Source: Setomelanomma holmii (taxonomy: Eukaryota > Ascomycota > Dothideomycetes > Pleosporales > Phaeosphaeriaceae). Taken from it: 64,000 bases of DNA. Both the position numbers and the translations under genes were made by a program. The notes beneath the pieces were generated by a model. It was not told the origin of the DNA. It was given only the letters and a program-made list of their open reading frames with translations, and did no database searches. Where the stretch lies: the NCBI GenBank assembly GCA_010015745.1, contig ML978157.1:817146-881145 (forward strand), read 5' to 3'. Shown here one piece after another: positions 63,019 to 64,000 of the stretch (position 1 is its first letter; each line of letters starts with the position of its first letter).

Positions 63019-64000
63019 ATGTGAGCATGGAGCTGGAGTAGAGTGAGGCCTAAAGATAGCTAGGAGAATTCGATTCTTGTCGCAATAATTGATAAAATCC
63101 ATGGTAAGATGAGATCCGTGGCCATCTACTATAAGCAATCAGTGTTGAGAGCAGGTGCTGCCTAGACAATCAGACGCGGCAGTCGCGAGGACCTCAGTTA
63201 TGGGAGGAGCAAGTGGCTGGTAAACAGAGTACTTAGCCTCTCATCTCACCTGAGACCAATGCATAACTCTAACATCAAAATTTCTACTTCAACAATCAGC
63301 ACGCCCGACGCGCTTTTTTCTTGGTGTTTCGGTCGAATACCTGCTCAAGCCAGGCTAATCCCAGATCGTTATTGGTCTATCCTGAAGGTGATGAGGCTAT
63401 AGAGACGTTGTGTTGGCCTACTTTGACGTCCTCTACCCAGCTTGATTGCAGCGTCTTTCCTTGGTAGATAAGAGCAGGCGGAAGAGCTGATCTATCAGCA
63501 CAAATCGAAGCCAGAACAGTCACCCACTTTCTTGAGCCATCTTGCAAGGAGGCAGTAACTCACCCTTGCTGCCACAAGTACTTGCTAAAGATCCTCTTCG
63601 ACCTGGAGGTCACACCAATTAGGAAGCCCTTCTCATCCATATCGTACATGTGCTGAGGCTCCACTTGATACTTGTCAATTTTAGAGTGCAGGAGATCGAA
63701 ATACAGCTTGTATTTAACCTCAGAATCAGCCTGGTGCCTCACACGGTCCATCCCGGTGGTCCACTTGGCTGTAAGCTGGTCCTTATAGTTCTTGACAAAA
63801 CGGATAACCCAGCTCTCACTGATGTCCTCCTTGGCCACAGCAGAGGCGAAATCTTGAACAATTCCCCCCGGGGGGGAAACCCCCCGTCCTGTTAAGTCTC
63901 CAATGTACCGTACAAGCTCTAACTCTTGTTCTAGGCTGAGTTTCTTCTGGCTGATTGCCTTGGCTTTAAAAGAGCCTGTCTTGCCCTTGTGCCTTTGGCC
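63019..64000 (-). mobile_element. Fot1/pogo-type Tc1-mariner transposase relic, cut by window edge
   Basis: The minus strand reads, from the right edge: KAISQKKLSLEQELELVRYI, DFASAVAKEDISESWVIRFV, QHMYDMDEKGFLIGVTSRSK (first catalytic Asp region), a frame change near 63560, KWVTVLASICADRSALPPAL, TAG where TGG is expected, DLGLAWLEQVFDRNTKKKAR. After an inserted solo LTR it reads LIVDGHGSHLTMDFINYC (second Asp) and ends near 63019. The CENP-B-like HTH part would lie partly beyond 64000. With several stops and shifts it is inactive. The family is common in ascomycetes (Fot1, Flipper, pogo-like DDE). Confidence 0.85.
63143..63296. mobile_element. solo LTR inside the transposase relic
   Basis: About 154 bases that begin TGTTGA and end TCAACA, flanked by the 5-base direct repeat ATCAG on both sides. 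They split the transposase text between KKKARRA and LIVDGHGSH. TG...CA ends with a 5-bp target duplication are the marks of a retrotransposon LTR. No internal domain is present, so it is a solo LTR. Coordinates may be off by two bases. Confidence 0.75.

Noticed and set aside
1..64000. tRNA, rRNA or CRISPR features
   Set aside because: No cloverleaf-like element with a GGTTCGA-type arm, no rRNA-like text and no regularly spaced repeats were seen by eye; a tRNA scan was not possible here.

Overview
The window is nuclear DNA of a filamentous ascomycete. Genes carry GT-AG introns mostly of 38-65 nt, lie on both strands and have fungal gene content: GH54 arabinofuranosidase, pectin lyase, heme-thiolate peroxidase, Zn2Cys6 regulator, HET-domain gene, siderophore-type MFS transporter and CBM18 protein. 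The many LPxELRN (2EXR/DUF7730-like) genes and the plant cell-wall enzymes suggest a plant-associated Dothideomycete, probably Mycosphaerellales/Capnodiales. That placement is inference.

Layout. 1-1660: no gene seen. 1.7-5 kb: ACSF3-like acyl-CoA synthetase and a secreted HExxH protein. 5-6.6 kb: promoter-like DNA and a doubtful small gene. 6.7-9.8 kb: abfB arabinofuranosidase and a heme-thiolate peroxidase with a 27-nt exon around its heme cysteine. 10.6-14.7 kb: a frame-broken Zn2Cys6 regulator and decayed LPxELRN copies. 15.3-20.4 kb: a Cys-rich GPI-type protein, a DUF7918 protein with a seven-site SUMO-consensus tail, and a divergent prolyl-4-hydroxylase / HDEL PDI-like pair. 20.9-27.3 kb: a small frame-shifted gene, a polytopic membrane protein, MPP10 and an esterase. 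27.6-34.6 kb: an accessory graveyard of truncated FAD-oxidase and about seven LPxELRN copies, with one Alba-like gene. 35-52.3 kb: mostly single-copy housekeeping genes (NAA10, ECT1, a conserved unknown, an MFS transporter, MetRS, LTO1, septin CDC10, MRPL32, RUD3). 53-58.5 kb: pectin lyase, a convergent CBM18 mucin-like protein and a FAD monooxygenase. 59.3-64 kb: broken HET gene, decayed secreted-protein gene, and a Fot1/pogo transposase relic split by a solo LTR.

How the parts relate. Housekeeping blocks are intact while the accessory blocks (10.6-14.7, 27.6-34.6, 59-64 kb) hold most of the frame breaks and in-frame stops. Many stops are TAG/TAA where CAG/CAA would fit the family, which suits repeat-induced point mutation plus relaxed selection; single-base indels could also be assembly errors. 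Wall-degrading and wall-binding secreted products (GH54, pectin lyase, CBM18, Cys-rich protein) suit growth on plant tissue. The most suggestive functional pairing is the divergent prolyl hydroxylase and HDEL PDI-like gene. Splice models below were built by hand by joining frames at GT-AG sites; the reading frame is consistent across every junction given.
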